Shown here one piece after another: positions 8,741 through 18,919 of a stretch of 64,000 nt of DNA. The notes beneath the pieces are model-generated. The model did no database searches and was not told the DNA's origin. It saw only the letters and a list, made by a program, of their open reading frames with translations. Each line of letters begins with the position of its first letter. Positions within the stretch are counted from its first letter, which is position 1. The translations under genes were made by a program, and so were the position numbers. The DNA lies in assembly GCF_000381905.1 (NCBI RefSeq), contig NZ_KB907254.1, positions 106,854 to 170,853 of the forward strand, given 5' to 3'. This stretch comes from Paenibacillus fonticola DSM 21315 (GTDB lineage Bacteria > Bacillota > Bacilli > Paenibacillales > Paenibacillaceae).

Positions 8741-10348
8741 TTACGTTGCACCGTTCACGACAACCCTCCAATTGTAATCGCAGGCCGCCTCAATCGTCCC
8801 GCGCTGCCGGATATATTCGGCTACTAATTCAGCCATATCAGCCGCAACCTCCTTAACAACCGGCTTGCCCTTGAACATTTCATAGTCTCCTCCGCCGCCG
8901 GCCCGGTAATTGTTCATGACAACATCGAATTCCAGCTCGTCAGCCAGGGGCACCCCGTTAAGATCCGTCAGCTTCACGACCCGCTCGCCAAACGGTCTGG
9001 CCACATCCAGTTCATACTTTATGCCCTCCCACATGTCGTAGTTGTAATGCTGGGCTTTGGGCTCAATATACGCCGGGTTGACAGCCAGTTCTCCGCCAGC
9101 GCCGATTACAAAATAAACGGCCGTCTGTTCCAAAGCGGCCCGAATATCCCGCCCCGTAAGACGCAGCACCACCAGCGTATTCGGAAACATGAAGTTGACG
9201 AGCACGTCCCGCATCGTAATGACTTCTCCGAAGCCCCGGGATTCGTTATTAAGCAGCGCTGCGCAGGATATCGATACCCCCGCGGCCTCCATCTGCACCT
9301 TATTTACAAATTCCATAAATGGATGATCCGCCTGTCGGCAGGCAAATGGGCTTGATATTCCCATATCACCCTGCACCGATCCGATCGGCTGGTCAAGCCA
9401 GCGCTGCGTCTTTGTTTCCAGGCCGGAAACAAGCGCCAATAAGGCCTCGTCCGCAGTCACGGATTCGTCTACCACCAACAGGCTGGCTGCTTTATTGCGA
9501 ACTTGCCACCGCTCTCCCTGCTTCTCGAAGTCCACGGTAATTTTGCCTAGCGCCTGTCCGTTACAGCCTGGCTGTATGACGGCAACCCCGTTGATTTGCT
9601 CAGCGAGGAAGCGATGCTGGTGTCCGGTGATCAGCACGTCAATGCCGGCGACTTCCTGACAAATCGCATAGCCCTGGTTCTCCCCGGTCAGCTTTTCGGC
9701 GGCCTCACCGGTGGCAAGATCGCGCTCAAAGCCGCCATGATAGGCGACGACGAGCAAGTCGGGACACTCCTTTTCCCGGATACGGGGTACCCAGGCCCTG
9801 ACCGTCTCCAATGCGTCGCGAAATTCCAATCCCTCAATATGGAGCGGGTTTTCCCAGTTAGGAATATAGTGCGTCGTCACACCAAGAATCGCTACCTTGA
9901 TTGGATCGGCGGTATCTCCTATTTTTTTCACTATATAGGGCTTCCCGAAAGCCGGTTCCCCTGTCTCCTGATCTACAATCCCCGCTGAAAGCCAGGGAAA
10001 ACGAGATTCGCCAACTACGCCGCGCAGGTGATCCAGCCCATAGTTGAATTCGTGATTTCCCGGCACGACGGCGTCATAGGCCAGTTCGTTCAATCCAGCG
10101 ATCACCGGATGGGAACCGTCGATATGCTTGTTATGCTTGACATAATATGAGGTAAGCGGAGAACCCTGTATCATATCCCCGTTATCCAGCAGCAGCAAAT
10201 CTGGAGCTTGCCGGCGTTCCTGCTGGATCAGCGACGATATTTTGGCCAGGCCGAGGCTTCTTTCTTCATCAGTCCGGTAATCAGTCGGGTAAATATGCCC
10301 GTGAATGTCACTTGTAACGAGAATTTCGCAGGTGGCCGTTTTGTTCAT
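8741..10348 (-). CDS. Bifunctional metallophosphatase / 5'-nucleotidase family protein
   Basis: This 535-residue protein has the calcineurin-like metallophosphatase domain (SDIHGH, LDNGDMIQG, GNHEFNYG, AYHGG, TGHQHR) followed by a 5'-nucleotidase C-terminal domain (about residues 330-500, with NNYRAGGGGDYEM). Such enzymes remove phosphate from nucleotides or 2',3'-cyclic nucleotides. No signal peptide or wall anchor is visible, unlike classic exported UshA, so it is probably cytoplasmic. It is divergent from the phn operon and shares a 220-bp control region with it. My recollection is that Firmicute phnDCEE loci often sit beside such an enzyme, which hints at a joint role in phosphorus scavenging. 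Confidence 0.87.
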   Translation of the reverse strand: MNKTATCEILVTSDIHGHIYPTDYRTDEERSLGLAKISSLIQQERRQAPDLLLLDNGDMIQGSPLTSYYVKHNKHIDGSHPVIAGLNELAYDAVVPGNHEFNYGLDHLRGVVGESRFPWLSAGIVDQETGEPAFGKPYIVKKIGDTADPIKVAILGVTTHYIPNWENPLHIEGLEFRDALETVRAWVPRIREKECPDLLVVAYHGGFERDLATGEAAEKLTGENQGYAICQEVAGIDVLITGHQHRFLAEQINGVAVIQPGCNGQALGKITVDFEKQGERWQVRNKAASLLVVDESVTADEALLALVSGLETKTQRWLDQPIGSVQGDMGISSPFACRQADHPFMEFVNKVQMEAAGVSISCAALLNNESRGFGEVITMRDVLVNFMFPNTLVVLRLTGRDIRAALEQTAVYFVIGAGGELAVNPAYIEPKAQHYNYDMWEGIKYELDVARPFGERVVKLTDLNGVPLADELEFDVVMNNYRAGGGGDYEMFKGKPVVKEVAADMAELVAEYIRQRGTIEAACDYNWRVVVNGAT

Positions 10349-10481
10349 TTCAGTCTCTTAACTCCTTCTGTAACAAAGTCTTTGTTCTGAATCTGTTTCT
10401 AGTCTATCAAGTGAAATCGCGATTTATATTAAATTAAAAAGCCGCAAACACACAATTTTTTACATAAAACTAGATTTACTA

Positions 10482-10494
10482 TAACGAACCGTTA
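10482..10494. promoter_or_regulatory. Inverted repeat in the nucleotidase/phnD control region
   Basis: TAACG-AAC-CGTTA lies in the AT-rich interval between the divergent nucleotidase and phnD genes. TTTACA (10459-10464) and TTTACT (10475-10480) precede it but do not show the 11-bp spacing of a canonical PhoP box. It is a candidate operator only; the promoter elements here are not clear enough to assign. Confidence 0.35.
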
Positions 10495-10568
10495 ATAGTT
10501 CTCATATAAAGTTATATTTGTAGTTTACTGAAATAATAAAAAAATTAAATTTGTGGAGGTCATACCGT

Positions 10569-11564
10569 TTGAAAAAAATCGCCAGATTTGTTCTACCCCT
10601 TTTCTTGTCTATTGCTTTCGTTAGCGGCTGCGGCAGCAGTTCTGCCGGCAACACTGGAAAGGATGCTGCTGCAAACAGCACGGCAACAAATCAGCAGGAG
10701 CAGCAGAACACACCAGCCAATACGCCAGAGGCTGAAGGATATGTACCGGAGACATTAACGGTTCAGTTCGTTCCATCTCAAAATGCGGACACGCTTGAAG
10801 CTAAAGCTAAACCGCTCGAGAAGCTGCTTACTGACCGCCTCAACATCCCTGTCAAAGTGAGCGTATCGACCGACTACAACACAATCATTGAAGCGATGGC
10901 TTCCAAAAAGATCGATGTCGGCTTCCTGCCGCCAACCGCTTATGTGCTGGCTAAGGAAAAAGGCGCAGCCGAGGTAATTCTGCAAGCCCAGCGCTACGGT
11001 GTACAAGATGACACTGGTGAGCCTACCGAAGAACTGGTTGACTTCTACAAGGCGATGATCATCGTCAAGAAGGATTCCCCGATCCAATCAGTTAGCGACT
11101 TGAAAGGCAAACGCATCGCCTATCAAAACGTTACGTCTTCCGCCGGATTCGTCTGGCCGGCAGGCAAGCTGATGGAAGCCGGACTTGACCCGCTGAAGGA
11201 TGTACAAGCAATTACGGTAAAAGGGCACGACCAAGGCGTCCTTGCTGTATTGAACGGCGACGTCGACGCGGCAGCGATTTTCCAGGATGCCCGCAACGTC
11301 GTGAAAGGCGACTATCCTGCCGTGTTCGAAGATACGCAAGTACTGACCTTTACTGAGCCGATCCCGAACGACACGATTACTGTACGGACGGACATGAACG
11401 CCGAATGGACCGAGAAAATCGCTAACGCCTTTATCGATATTGGCAAGGATGCAGAAGGCCGCGCCATTATCCAGGAAATTTACTCACACGAAGGCTATGT
11501 CAAATCGGAAGACAGTACTTTCGACATCGTCCGTGAATACGGGGAAAAAGTAAAAACGGAGTAA
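10569..11564 (+). CDS. phnD: Phosphonate/phosphate-type ABC transporter substrate-binding lipoprotein
   Basis: This 331-residue lipoprotein has a positively charged start, a hydrophobic core and the lipobox VSGC at about residues 17-20, followed by a Ser/Asn/Thr/Gln-rich linker. The mature part is a PhnD-type periplasmic-binding fold (YNTIIEAMASKKIDVGFLPP, then DLKGKRIAYQNVTSSAGF). It captures phosphonates, phosphite or a related oxyanion outside the membrane. TTG 10569 is preferred because TGGAGG (10554-10559) lies 9 bases upstream; an earlier in-frame TTG at 10551 overlaps that site. No C-P lyase or phosphonatase genes are in the window, so substrate and catabolism are open. Confidence 0.9.
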   Translation: MKKIARFVLPLFLSIAFVSGCGSSSAGNTGKDAAANSTATNQQEQQNTPANTPEAEGYVPETLTVQFVPSQNADTLEAKAKPLEKLLTDRLNIPVKVSVSTDYNTIIEAMASKKIDVGFLPPTAYVLAKEKGAAEVILQAQRYGVQDDTGEPTEELVDFYKAMIIVKKDSPIQSVSDLKGKRIAYQNVTSSAGFVWPAGKLMEAGLDPLKDVQAITVKGHDQGVLAVLNGDVDAAAIFQDARNVVKGDYPAVFEDTQVLTFTEPIPNDTITVRTDMNAEWTEKIANAFIDIGKDAEGRAIIQEIYSHEGYVKSEDSTFDIVREYGEKVKTE

Positions 11565-11998
11565 GCAACAATGTGAATTGGGAGTCTGAACGTACTGAAT
11601 ATAAGCCAGTCGGAGTGCTGCTGCACTGCGGCTGGCTGTGCTCGTTATTTGCGCAGCTTTTCGGAACGGCGGGCCGAACTTCGCAGATTACGACGACCTA
11701 TATGGTCGACAGATATCCGAGCATGCATGGATCCGCTCCGTGCGTACAGGGCACAGTGAGCACGATGTACAACAGTGCAGTACGGTGTTTCCAGCTTAAG
11801 CTCGACGTTTCCAGTGCAAAAGTGGCGCTTCTGGGGCAAGTGGGACGTTTCCAGGTAGGTGCGCGACGCCTCCGGCGTTAGTGCTGTGCGCTGCGCTGCT
11901 CATTGTATGATGTCAGCAAACCCAGCCACAAATTATGCTTCTATGATAGCCCTGGAGTGAGACCTGCAACATTAACCTTTAAAGGAATGATTATATAC
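11565..11998. other. 434-bp phnD-phnC gap with short repeats, no supported gene
   Basis: The gap is unusually long for genes of one transporter. It holds three dispersed copies of GTTTCCAG (11787, 11807, 11847), two in the context GACGTTTCCAG. A 102-codon reading frame (11573-11881) crosses it, but it has no family resemblance and its composition looks noncoding. No terminator with a clear T-run is visible, so read-through from phnD to phnC remains possible. Confidence 0.5.
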
Positions 11999-12772
11999 GT
12001 GATTGAACTGAAAAATGTATCCAAGACATATCCCAATGGAACGAAAGGCCTTAACGATATCAATCTGTCGATCCTCCCCGGTGAATTCGTCGTCATCGTC
12101 GGCCTGTCCGGTGCTGGCAAATCCACGCTGCTGCGCTCGATCAATCGGCTGCATGACATTACCGAAGGAGACATTCAAATCGACGGCAAGTCCATTACAC
12201 GCGCCTCGGGGCAGCAGCTGCGCGAGATTCGCCGCGGGATCGGCATGATCTTCCAGAGCTTCAATCTGGTCAAACGGTCCACGGTGCTGCGCAACGTCAT
12301 GGCCGGACGTGTCGGCTATCATTCCACGCTCCGGACGATGCTAGGGCTGTTTCCGAAAGAGGATACGGATATTGCCTTTGAGGCGCTGAACCGCGTGAAC
12401 ATTATGGAAAAAGCCTATGCCCGGGCAGACGAGCTGTCGGGAGGACAGCAGCAGCGGGTGGCAATCGCCCGTGTGCTTGCACAGGAGGCGAAAATCATTC
12501 TCGCTGATGAGCCTGTTGCGTCGCTAGATCCGCTGACGACCAAACAGGTAATGGACGACTTGAAAAGAATCAATCAGGAATTGGGGATTACGACGATTGT
12601 CAATTTGCACTTTATCGATTTAGCCAGAACCTATGCAACGCGGATTATCGGCCTTAGAGCCGGCGAGGTGGTTTTCGACGGGCCTGTATCGGAGGCGACG
12701 GACGAAGTGTTCTCCGCCATTTACGGCCGGCCGATTCAACAGGATGAGCTGCTGGAGGAGCGAGTCGTATGA
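11999..12772 (+). CDS. phnC: Phosphonate ABC transporter ATP-binding protein
   Basis: This 257-residue cytoplasmic ATPase closely follows the PhnC pattern ([17 protein letters not shown] at the N-terminus). Walker A is GLSGAGKST near residues 36-44, the signature is LSGGQQQR, and Walker B ([13 protein letters not shown]) comes next. The reading frame is open further upstream to 11903, but GTG 11999 matches the usual family start and has AAAGGA at 11981-11986. The last codons overlap phnE by 4 bases, so translation is coupled to the permeases. Confidence 0.9.
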   Translation: MIELKNVSKTYPNGTKGLNDINLSILPGEFVVIVGLSGAGKSTLLRSINRLHDITEGDIQIDGKSITRASGQQLREIRRGIGMIFQSFNLVKRSTVLRNVMAGRVGYHSTLRTMLGLFPKEDTDIAFEALNRVNIMEKAYARADELSGGQQQRVAIARVLAQEAKIILADEPVASLDPLTTKQVMDDLKRINQELGITTIVNLHFIDLARTYATRIIGLRAGEVVFDGPVSEATDEVFSAIYGRPIQQDELLEERVV

Positions 12773-13569
12773 ATGCCAAACCGACGGTACAAGTTAATGA
12801 TCGCCCCAAAGCACCCAACCGGCTGAAGCATATTTTGACCGCTGTCATCCTACTGCTCCTGCTCTGGGGCAGTGCCGTGCAGACGGAATCCTCGCTTGGC
12901 GAGCTTGCATCCGGACTTCCCAACATGCTTGATCTGCTGCGGGAAATGTTCCCGCCAAGGTGGACCTATTTCAACAATATCGTCGAGGCTATGCTGGAGA
13001 CGATTCGTATGGCCTTAGTGGGTACTACGCTCGGAGCAATAGCCGCGATCCCTGTCGCCCTGCTGTGCGCCAGCAATTTGACCCGTACCGGCTGGATTTA
13101 TTATCCGGTGCGCTTCCTGCTGAATTTAGTACGGACCATTCCCGATTTATTGCTGGCCGCGCTATTTGTCGCCATTTTCGGACTCGGTCCGCTCCCGGGC
13201 ATATTTGCGCTGGCGGTTTTCTCCATGGGCCTGATCGCCAAGCTGACATATGAAGCGCTGGAGACGATCGACCACGGGCCTCTGGAGGCGATGACCGCGG
13301 CCGGGGCCAATTCCTTACAGCGCATCATATTCGCCGTCATTCCGCAAATCCAGGCGCACTTTGCCTCCTACGTGCTGTATACGTTCGAAATCAACGTGCG
13401 GGCCGCGGCGATTCTAGGCCTCGTTGGCGCCGGGGGCATCGGTCATTACTATGAAGTAACGCTCGGTTTCCTGGAATATGACAAAACGTGCGTCATCATC
13501 ATTTTTACACTGGCCATCGTACTCCTTATTGACTATATGAGCATGAAGCTGCGGGAGAAATTACTATGA
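12769..13569 (+). CDS. phnE: Phosphonate ABC transporter permease (first)
   Basis: This 266-residue membrane protein of the PhnE family has about six membrane segments and a typical EAA-like loop ([17 protein letters not shown]) near residues 166-182. The conserved tail motif [16 protein letters not shown] is also present. It starts with ATGA overlapping phnC and ends overlapping the second permease. Together the two proteins form the channel for the PhnD ligand. Confidence 0.9.
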   Translation: MNAKPTVQVNDRPKAPNRLKHILTAVILLLLLWGSAVQTESSLGELASGLPNMLDLLREMFPPRWTYFNNIVEAMLETIRMALVGTTLGAIAAIPVALLCASNLTRTGWIYYPVRFLLNLVRTIPDLLLAALFVAIFGLGPLPGIFALAVFSMGLIAKLTYEALETIDHGPLEAMTAAGANSLQRIIFAVIPQIQAHFASYVLYTFEINVRAAAILGLVGAGGIGHYYEVTLGFLEYDKTCVIIIFTLAIVLLIDYMSMKLREKLL

Positions 13570-14387
13570 TGAATAGGGCGATGAAGACAAAATTGGACAC
13601 TCAGGCTGTCCGCAAACCGAAGAAAAAAGCTTACCGCTGGCTGATTTACGCGGCGCTTGCACTTATCTATATTTGGGCTTTCTCCGGAATTCCTTATACC
13701 GGCATTAAAGATTCGGCCGGACAAATTTTCAAGGCGATCGTTGCGGGGATTTTCTCGCCGGATTGGGACTATGTCTATTTGCCGGATGGAGAAGATTTGC
13801 TCCGGGGCTTGCTGGATACGCTGGCCATTTCGATGCTTGGCACTTTTATATCCACTCTGATTTGCATTCCGTTCGCCTTCTGGGCAGCAACCAATATGAG
13901 CTCATCCAGATGGGTGTCCGGTTCCGGTAAAATGTTTCTGAGTTTCATCCGCACCTTCCCGGAGGTTGTAATGGCCATTCTGTTCATTAAGGCCGTCGGA
14001 CCGGGCTCCTTCGCTGGTGTGCTGGCGCTTGGACTGCATTCTGTAGGCATGCTCGGCAAGCTGTTTGCCGACGAGGTCGAAAATTTGGACAAAGGTCCCG
14101 TCGAGGCTTTGATCGCCACGGGAGCGAGCCGCTTGCAAATTATGTGGTTCGCCGTGATCCCTCAGGTGCTGCCAGGTTTTCTGTCCTATACGTTATACCG
14201 GTTCGAAATTAACGTCCGTTCCGCCACCATTCTCGGGATAATCGGAGCGGGCGGAATTGGAACGCCGCTCATTTTTGCCTTGAGCTCCCGAAATTGGGAA
14301 AGGGTCGGAATCATTTTGCTTGGCATCATCGTCATGATTACGATCATCGACATGATCTCCGGCTCGATTCGCAAAAAGCTGGTATAA
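13566..14387 (+). CDS. phnE: Phosphonate ABC transporter permease (second)
   Basis: This 273-residue paralogue of the preceding permease has the equivalent loop (GPVEALIATGASRLQIM) and the tail motif ILGIIGAGGIGTPLIF. A cytoplasmic Lys-rich N-terminus precedes the first membrane segment. ATG 13566 overlaps the upstream stop by 4 bases. It is the last gene of the phn operon; no strong terminator follows before the secreted CuAO-N gene, only a hairpin at 14429-14457. Confidence 0.9.
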   Translation: MMNRAMKTKLDTQAVRKPKKKAYRWLIYAALALIYIWAFSGIPYTGIKDSAGQIFKAIVAGIFSPDWDYVYLPDGEDLLRGLLDTLAISMLGTFISTLICIPFAFWAATNMSSSRWVSGSGKMFLSFIRTFPEVVMAILFIKAVGPGSFAGVLALGLHSVGMLGKLFADEVENLDKGPVEALIATGASRLQIMWFAVIPQVLPGFLSYTLYRFEINVRSATILGIIGAGGIGTPLIFALSSRNWERVGIILLGIIVMITIIDMISGSIRKKLV

Positions 14388-14428
14388 TTCGTCAGCTTGT
14401 GCAACAATTTCAGGACCAGCCCCGTCTT

Positions 14429-14457
14429 GACTTGTAGAATTACTAACATTACAAGTC
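14429..14457 (+). promoter_or_regulatory. Inverted repeat just before the CuAO-N gene
   Basis: A perfect 8-bp inverted repeat (GACTTGTA / TACAAGTC, 13-base loop) ends next to the GAGAGGA ribosome binding site of the following gene. There is no T-run, so it looks more like an operator or a structure controlling translation than a terminator. Confidence 0.35.
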
Positions 14458-14470
14458 GAGAGGAATGACA

Positions 14471-15562
14471 ATGATGAACACTACTTTGAGAACTTCGCTG
14501 GCCATGCTGGCTTTGTCCACGGCGATCATAGCTTCTAGCGCCGCAGCGGCAGAGCCGGCGGCCAGCCAGCCAACCGCCTCAGCAGATATCGCGCCGATCG
14601 TCTCCTCGCCGCAGGCATCAGCTACCGCTATTGAAATCAACGGAACGCTTCTGTCCGGGATGGCCTATGAAACGCATAACGGGGAAGCAGTCATGCTGCC
14701 GCTTCGCGCTGTTGCGGAGCAGCTGGGTTATACCGTGAAATGGAATCAAGCGGATCGTTCCGCCACCATAAGCAAGGACGATATGAGCGCAGCTGTCACG
14801 ACAGGAGCGAAGGATTATGGAGACAACGGGATCACCGCCTCCCTTCCAGCCGCTCCCGAGCTGACGCAGGGACAACTGCATGTGCCTGCCGCCTTCGTCG
14901 AAAATGCACTGCATGCCTCCGTGGCCATCAACACTGGCTCCGTCTCGATTACAACGCAGGCGCAGGAGGGGCAGCAACCAGAACAGCCGATGCAGCAGCA
15001 AACCGTCCAAACCACCGGCGTTATTACCGCCATCCATAAGGACGATAAGTATGCTTCCGTCCATATTCAAGGAATCGGACCAGACGGGCTTGTTCTGAAT
15101 GTAAGCGAGGATACGAAATATCAAAGCCCTGACGGAACGAAGCTTGAATGGTCAGATCTACGGCTCGGGATGACCGTGGAAGCGGAGCATTCGCTGGCCA
15201 TGACCCTCAGCCTGCCGCCTCAGTCCGGAGCCTACACCCTCACCGTGCTGGACGCTGAATTGCCTGGCGAACTGCTAGGAACTGCAGGCACGATCGAGGA
15301 AATCCGCACGGACGACCAGGGACATGTCAGTTATCTGGTCAAGGGCCAAGGGTTAACTGACCTGTCCCAGAATCACATCGTCCTTCGGCTTATCGACGAT
15401 ACGGCCATCGTCGATAAAGAGGGCAAGCCTGTAGATCAGGGCTCCATCAAGCAAGGCTCCAAGGTCATCGGGTTCTATCAGCCTGTCATGACAAAAAGCC
15501 TTCCCGCGATCAGTAAAGCGGTCAAAATCGTCGTGGAAGCCGAACAACCGCAGCAGCCCTAA
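14471..15562 (+). CDS. Secreted copper amine oxidase N-terminal-domain protein
   Basis: This protein of about 363 residues has a signal peptide (hydrophobic LAMLALSTAII then Ala-rich cleavage region) and a copper-amine-oxidase N-type domain (INGTLLSGMAYETH through LRAVAEQLGYTVKWNQ and VPAAFVENAL, roughly residues 55-150). A Gln-rich linker and a C-terminal beta-rich region of unknown function follow. In Paenibacillaceae such domains occur in cell-envelope proteins and need not bind copper. ATG 14471 or 14474 suits the GAGAGGA site better than ATG 14465. It ends at a strong terminator. Function unknown. Confidence 0.8.
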   Translation: MMNTTLRTSLAMLALSTAIIASSAAAAEPAASQPTASADIAPIVSSPQASATAIEINGTLLSGMAYETHNGEAVMLPLRAVAEQLGYTVKWNQADRSATISKDDMSAAVTTGAKDYGDNGITASLPAAPELTQGQLHVPAAFVENALHASVAINTGSVSITTQAQEGQQPEQPMQQQTVQTTGVITAIHKDDKYASVHIQGIGPDGLVLNVSEDTKYQSPDGTKLEWSDLRLGMTVEAEHSLAMTLSLPPQSGAYTLTVLDAELPGELLGTAGTIEEIRTDDQGHVSYLVKGQGLTDLSQNHIVLRLIDDTAIVDKEGKPVDQGSIKQGSKVIGFYQPVMTKSLPAISKAVKIVVEAEQPQQP

Positions 15563-15572
15563 TGAATAGCAG

Positions 15573-15613
15573 ACGCCCCGCAGTTGAATACTCTCCACTG
15601 CGGGGCGTTTTTG
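15573..15613 (+). terminator. Rho-independent terminator
   Basis: A 12-bp GC-rich stem (ACGCCCCGCAGT at 15573-15584 with ACTGCGGGGCGT at 15597-15608) is followed directly by a T-run. Confidence 0.92.
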
Positions 15614-15691
15614 TCGTCTCTCTCCATCATTTCATTGCATCGTCTTCGGCCTTAGTTTGCAGTTGGGCTGCAAACTGCCTCAGGCCCAAGC

Positions 15692-17731
15692 TCAGGCGCG
15701 ATCCCAGTGGCGATGAGCCGCGATCGCCTCAATGAAGCCAGCCGCGAAGCCGCTGCCGCTCAACCCCGTAATGACGCCCGGGCTGTTCTCCATTTGCGGC
15801 TCCAGCCATTTCATGCCGCCCGCGGCTGCCCCAATCGGCTTATAATGCGAGTAAGCCTCCCGGATAAAAGATGCCGCTTTCCGATCCGAGTCAACAGAAG
15901 CTAGCACTCCGCCGAGCGCGTAAAGCCCATCGAACAAGACGGAGTCGGCGGTCAGGAACGTATGCACGGCCTCAATTTCCGTATTCTCCGACCCGTGGAG
16001 CACGCCAAGCTTGTCGCTAATAAATTCAACCTGAACCCCTTCGGCAATCAGCGCATTCAGCACCGAGTTCGCCTCGGCGCCGGCAAAGCCCGTACCTGCG
16101 ATCACACCAACCTTGCGAGTCTTCGGCGACTTCACCGTATTCTCCTGGCTGAGCGCCGGGGAGGATTTGCTGGACTGTGAACCTGCTCCCGCTGGAGGAA
16201 TAGCCCCAATGGCCTCAGCAACCGGAACGGCCAGCTTCAAGCTGACGTTGCCGAACATGTCGACCACCTGCTGGCGTACTAACTTGCTCTTCACCTTGCC
16301 GAGCTCGAACGAAAAAGCGTCGATGATATGCTGCTTCTCCGCCATGCTCATGCTGTTCCAGAAAAGCGTCGCCTGGGAGAAGTGATCCTTGAAGCTCTCG
16401 CTCCGGGCACGGATTTTGCGGCCATCAACTTTTTCCTGGTAGTGTACGTATCCGCCCTCGGCCTCCGTCGCAGGCGAAGGCGTATTCCCGGCCAACGAGT
16501 TATTGTGGTAGCTGACCTGGCCTACATTAATCGTCTGCCGCCCATAGCCGTCCCGCTGATTGTTGTGGAACGGGCACACCGGCCGGTTAATCGGCAGCTC
16601 ATGAAAGTTCGGTCCCCCAAGCCGGATCAGCTGCGTATCCGTATAGGAGAACAAGCGGCCCTGCAGCAGCGGATCATTGGTGAAATCAATCCCTGGCACG
16701 ACATGCCCCGGATGGAAGGCCACCTGCTCCGTCTCCGCAAATACGTTGTCCACGTTACGGTTCAGCGTCATTTTTCCGATCAGTTGTACGGTAACGTCCT
16801 CTTCCGGCCACAGCTTGGTCGGGTCGAGGATATCGAAGTCGAATTTGAACTCGTCTTCTTCCGGGAGAAGCTGGACGCCGAGCTCATATTCGGGATAATT
16901 GCCCTGCTCAATCGATTCCCATAAATCCCGGCGGTGGAAATCTGGGTCTTTCCCCGAAATTTTCTGCGCCTCGTCCCAGACTAGCGAATGCGTGCCGAGT
17001 ACAGGTTTCCAATGGAATTTCACGAAATGGGCCTTGCCCTCTTCGTTGATGAACCGGAACGTATGAACCCCAAAGCCCTCCATCATCCGGTAGCTGCGCG
17101 GGATGGCGCGATCCGACATCGTCCACATGATCATATGGGCCGACTCCTGGTTGTTAGCCACGAAATCCCAGAATGTATCATGAGCTGAGGCCGCCTGCGG
17201 CATCTCATGATGCGGCTCCGGCTTCAGCGCATGGATCAAGTCCGGAAATTTGATGGCGTCCTGGATGAAAAATACGGGAATATTGTTGCCGACCAGATCA
17301 TAGTTGCCTTCCTCGGTATAGAACTTCGTAGCAAACCCCCGAGCGTCACGCACCGTCTCCGCTGAGCCGCGAGAGCCTGCAACCGTAGAGAAACGTACGA
17401 ACACGGGGGTTACAGTCCCGGGGTCCTGCAGAAATTTGGCCTTCGTGTACGGCTTCATCGATGTATATAGTTCGAACTCTCCGTGAGCCGCAAACCCCCG
17501 CGCATGCACGATGCGCTCCGGGATGCGTTCATGGTCGAAATGCGTCATTTTTTCCCGGAAATGAAAGTCCTCCATCAGCGTCGGACCCCTCTCTTCTGCC
17601 TTGAGAGAAAATTCGTCCTCCGAGACCCGCAGTCCCTGGTTCGTCGTCATCTTCTGGCCTTCGTCCTTCACGCGAAACTGCTCCAACTGCTCCTGTTTGC
17701 GGTTACCGCCTGATTTGTGTTGGTCATCCAT
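15692..17731 (-). CDS. Large-subunit (clade 2) catalase
   Basis: This 679-residue cytoplasmic haem enzyme dismutates hydrogen peroxide. The catalase core includes the distal His region ([19 protein letters not shown]), the [16 protein letters not shown] stretch and the haem-Tyr region ([14 protein letters not shown]). A C-terminal flavodoxin/class-I-amidotransferase-like domain (about residues 530-679, beginning [14 protein letters not shown]) marks the large KatE-type subclass. ATG 17731 has AGGAGGA upstream at good spacing. No PerR-type box is evident in the short leader. The gene appears monocistronic. Confidence 0.95.
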   Translation of the reverse strand: MDDQHKSGGNRKQEQLEQFRVKDEGQKMTTNQGLRVSEDEFSLKAEERGPTLMEDFHFREKMTHFDHERIPERIVHARGFAAHGEFELYTSMKPYTKAKFLQDPGTVTPVFVRFSTVAGSRGSAETVRDARGFATKFYTEEGNYDLVGNNIPVFFIQDAIKFPDLIHALKPEPHHEMPQAASAHDTFWDFVANNQESAHMIMWTMSDRAIPRSYRMMEGFGVHTFRFINEEGKAHFVKFHWKPVLGTHSLVWDEAQKISGKDPDFHRRDLWESIEQGNYPEYELGVQLLPEEDEFKFDFDILDPTKLWPEEDVTVQLIGKMTLNRNVDNVFAETEQVAFHPGHVVPGIDFTNDPLLQGRLFSYTDTQLIRLGGPNFHELPINRPVCPFHNNQRDGYGRQTINVGQVSYHNNSLAGNTPSPATEAEGGYVHYQEKVDGRKIRARSESFKDHFSQATLFWNSMSMAEKQHIIDAFSFELGKVKSKLVRQQVVDMFGNVSLKLAVPVAEAIGAIPPAGAGSQSSKSSPALSQENTVKSPKTRKVGVIAGTGFAGAEANSVLNALIAEGVQVEFISDKLGVLHGSENTEIEAVHTFLTADSVLFDGLYALGGVLASVDSDRKAASFIREAYSHYKPIGAAAGGMKWLEPQMENSPGVITGLSGSGFAAGFIEAIAAHRHWDRA

Positions 17732-17865
17732 AACACTGATTCCTCCTGATCGAGATCGTTAGTCAGCGTACAGAGTACGTCGCTAACCTTTACCCCGATG
17801 GGAGTCCCGGCAAACAAATTATTCCCCTTGCTCGCCGGGTTATGACAGACACAAGCGCAGAGCCA

Positions 17866-18894
17866 TTAGTGGTTCCGGATGTTCTCTACCGCACCCTTAT
17901 GAATCGGATACACCTTCAAGCATACCGTCACTATATCAATCACTGTCACGATAGCCACGATAGCTATAAACCAGTTGCCCCCACTGTTCCAGATCGATTC
18001 AACCCACTCGAACGCCTCACTGCCCGGAGTCAGAATACTTAACTGCACCAGTTGTTCTATAAAATAAGGGTTCCAAACGGCAGAATCTTTGAACATAATC
18101 ACCAGCAAAATAAATGTGGCTGCATTAAATGCCACATGGAACAGCATTACACCGCGCGTCCATTTGCGGAAAATCATTTTGACTGATTCCTTCAGTATGC
18201 TAAGTGCCGTCAGCCCCCAGATGAGCGGTAAATACCGGGCGAAGTTCTCTACATTGAAGATAGGCACGACCTCCCTGAGATTCTCTCGAAAAACAATCAC
18301 CCCGATCAGTTCTACTGAGAATGTAAACAATACGGCGAACAATACGGAGAAAATAATCCCCACGATAGGCTCGCTGCGCTTAATGAGCAGTCTGCGGTCA
18401 GGAATTTCCGGCAAATCGGCAAGAGACCATTCCCGTTTGTTCTTGTTCTTCGGCCGCACACCGGCGTATTCGATAATAGCAAAAGCGACAGTCACCCAAG
18501 CAAAACCCTGCACGCCAGTCGTCATCATCGATATAATATAGTTAATAAAATGCTGCAGCATCTCCGCCGGGTTTATAAGAGCTTGAACGCCGAAGCTGAC
18601 CGTAATCCCGATGACAATAGAGATCATCACAATCCGCAGTATAGAAATGTATACTTCAAAAAATGCTGGACCGATCAAATATCTTGGCCGGGGCCGGTAT
18701 TTGTCGGCAAGCTCCTGCGGGCTCCCCAACTCACGGAGAACTGCCTCAATGTCGTAAGCCGTCGCAGGCTCGCCCTGTGTGCGCTCATCCAACATGTCTT
18801 CAATTAGGCCTTGCAGCTCTAGCCTAATGTCCTCCCTCTGCCCTTCGGGCAGTTTCTGCGTTACAGCGTAAATATACCTCTGAACAATATCCAC
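17866..18894 (-). CDS. HAAS-domain integral membrane protein
   Basis: This 342-residue protein has an N-terminal cytoplasmic HAAS-type helical domain (residues about 1-65, with YIYAVTQKLPEGQREDI and LRELGSPQELADKY) and about seven membrane segments. HAAS proteins are commonly encoded directly after PadR-like regulators and are thought to act with them as a signalling pair. That arrangement is seen here: the PadR gene ends 25 bp upstream. GTG 18894 follows a long GGAGGAGGAG site. The signal sensed is unknown. Confidence 0.82.
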   Translation of the reverse strand: MDIVQRYIYAVTQKLPEGQREDIRLELQGLIEDMLDERTQGEPATAYDIEAVLRELGSPQELADKYRPRPRYLIGPAFFEVYISILRIVMISIVIGITVSFGVQALINPAEMLQHFINYIISMMTTGVQGFAWVTVAFAIIEYAGVRPKNKNKREWSLADLPEIPDRRLLIKRSEPIVGIIFSVLFAVLFTFSVELIGVIVFRENLREVVPIFNVENFARYLPLIWGLTALSILKESVKMIFRKWTRGVMLFHVAFNAATFILLVIMFKDSAVWNPYFIEQLVQLSILTPGSEAFEWVESIWNSGGNWFIAIVAIVTVIDIVTVCLKVYPIHKGAVENIRNH

Positions 18895-18919
18895 GAGTCA
18901 CTCCTCCTCCAAAATCAAT

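Noticed and set aside
10459..10497. PhoP box before phnD
   Set aside because: TTTACA-like hexamers are spaced 16-17 bases apart, not the 11-bp period of Bacillus PhoP boxes.
11573..11881. 102-codon frame in the phnD-phnC gap
   Set aside because: No ribosome binding site, no recognisable motif and atypical residue composition; the frame is interleaved with direct repeats.
17732..17865. PerR box in the catalase leader
   Set aside because: No TTATAAT-type palindrome is present; only GC-rich inverted repeats are seen.
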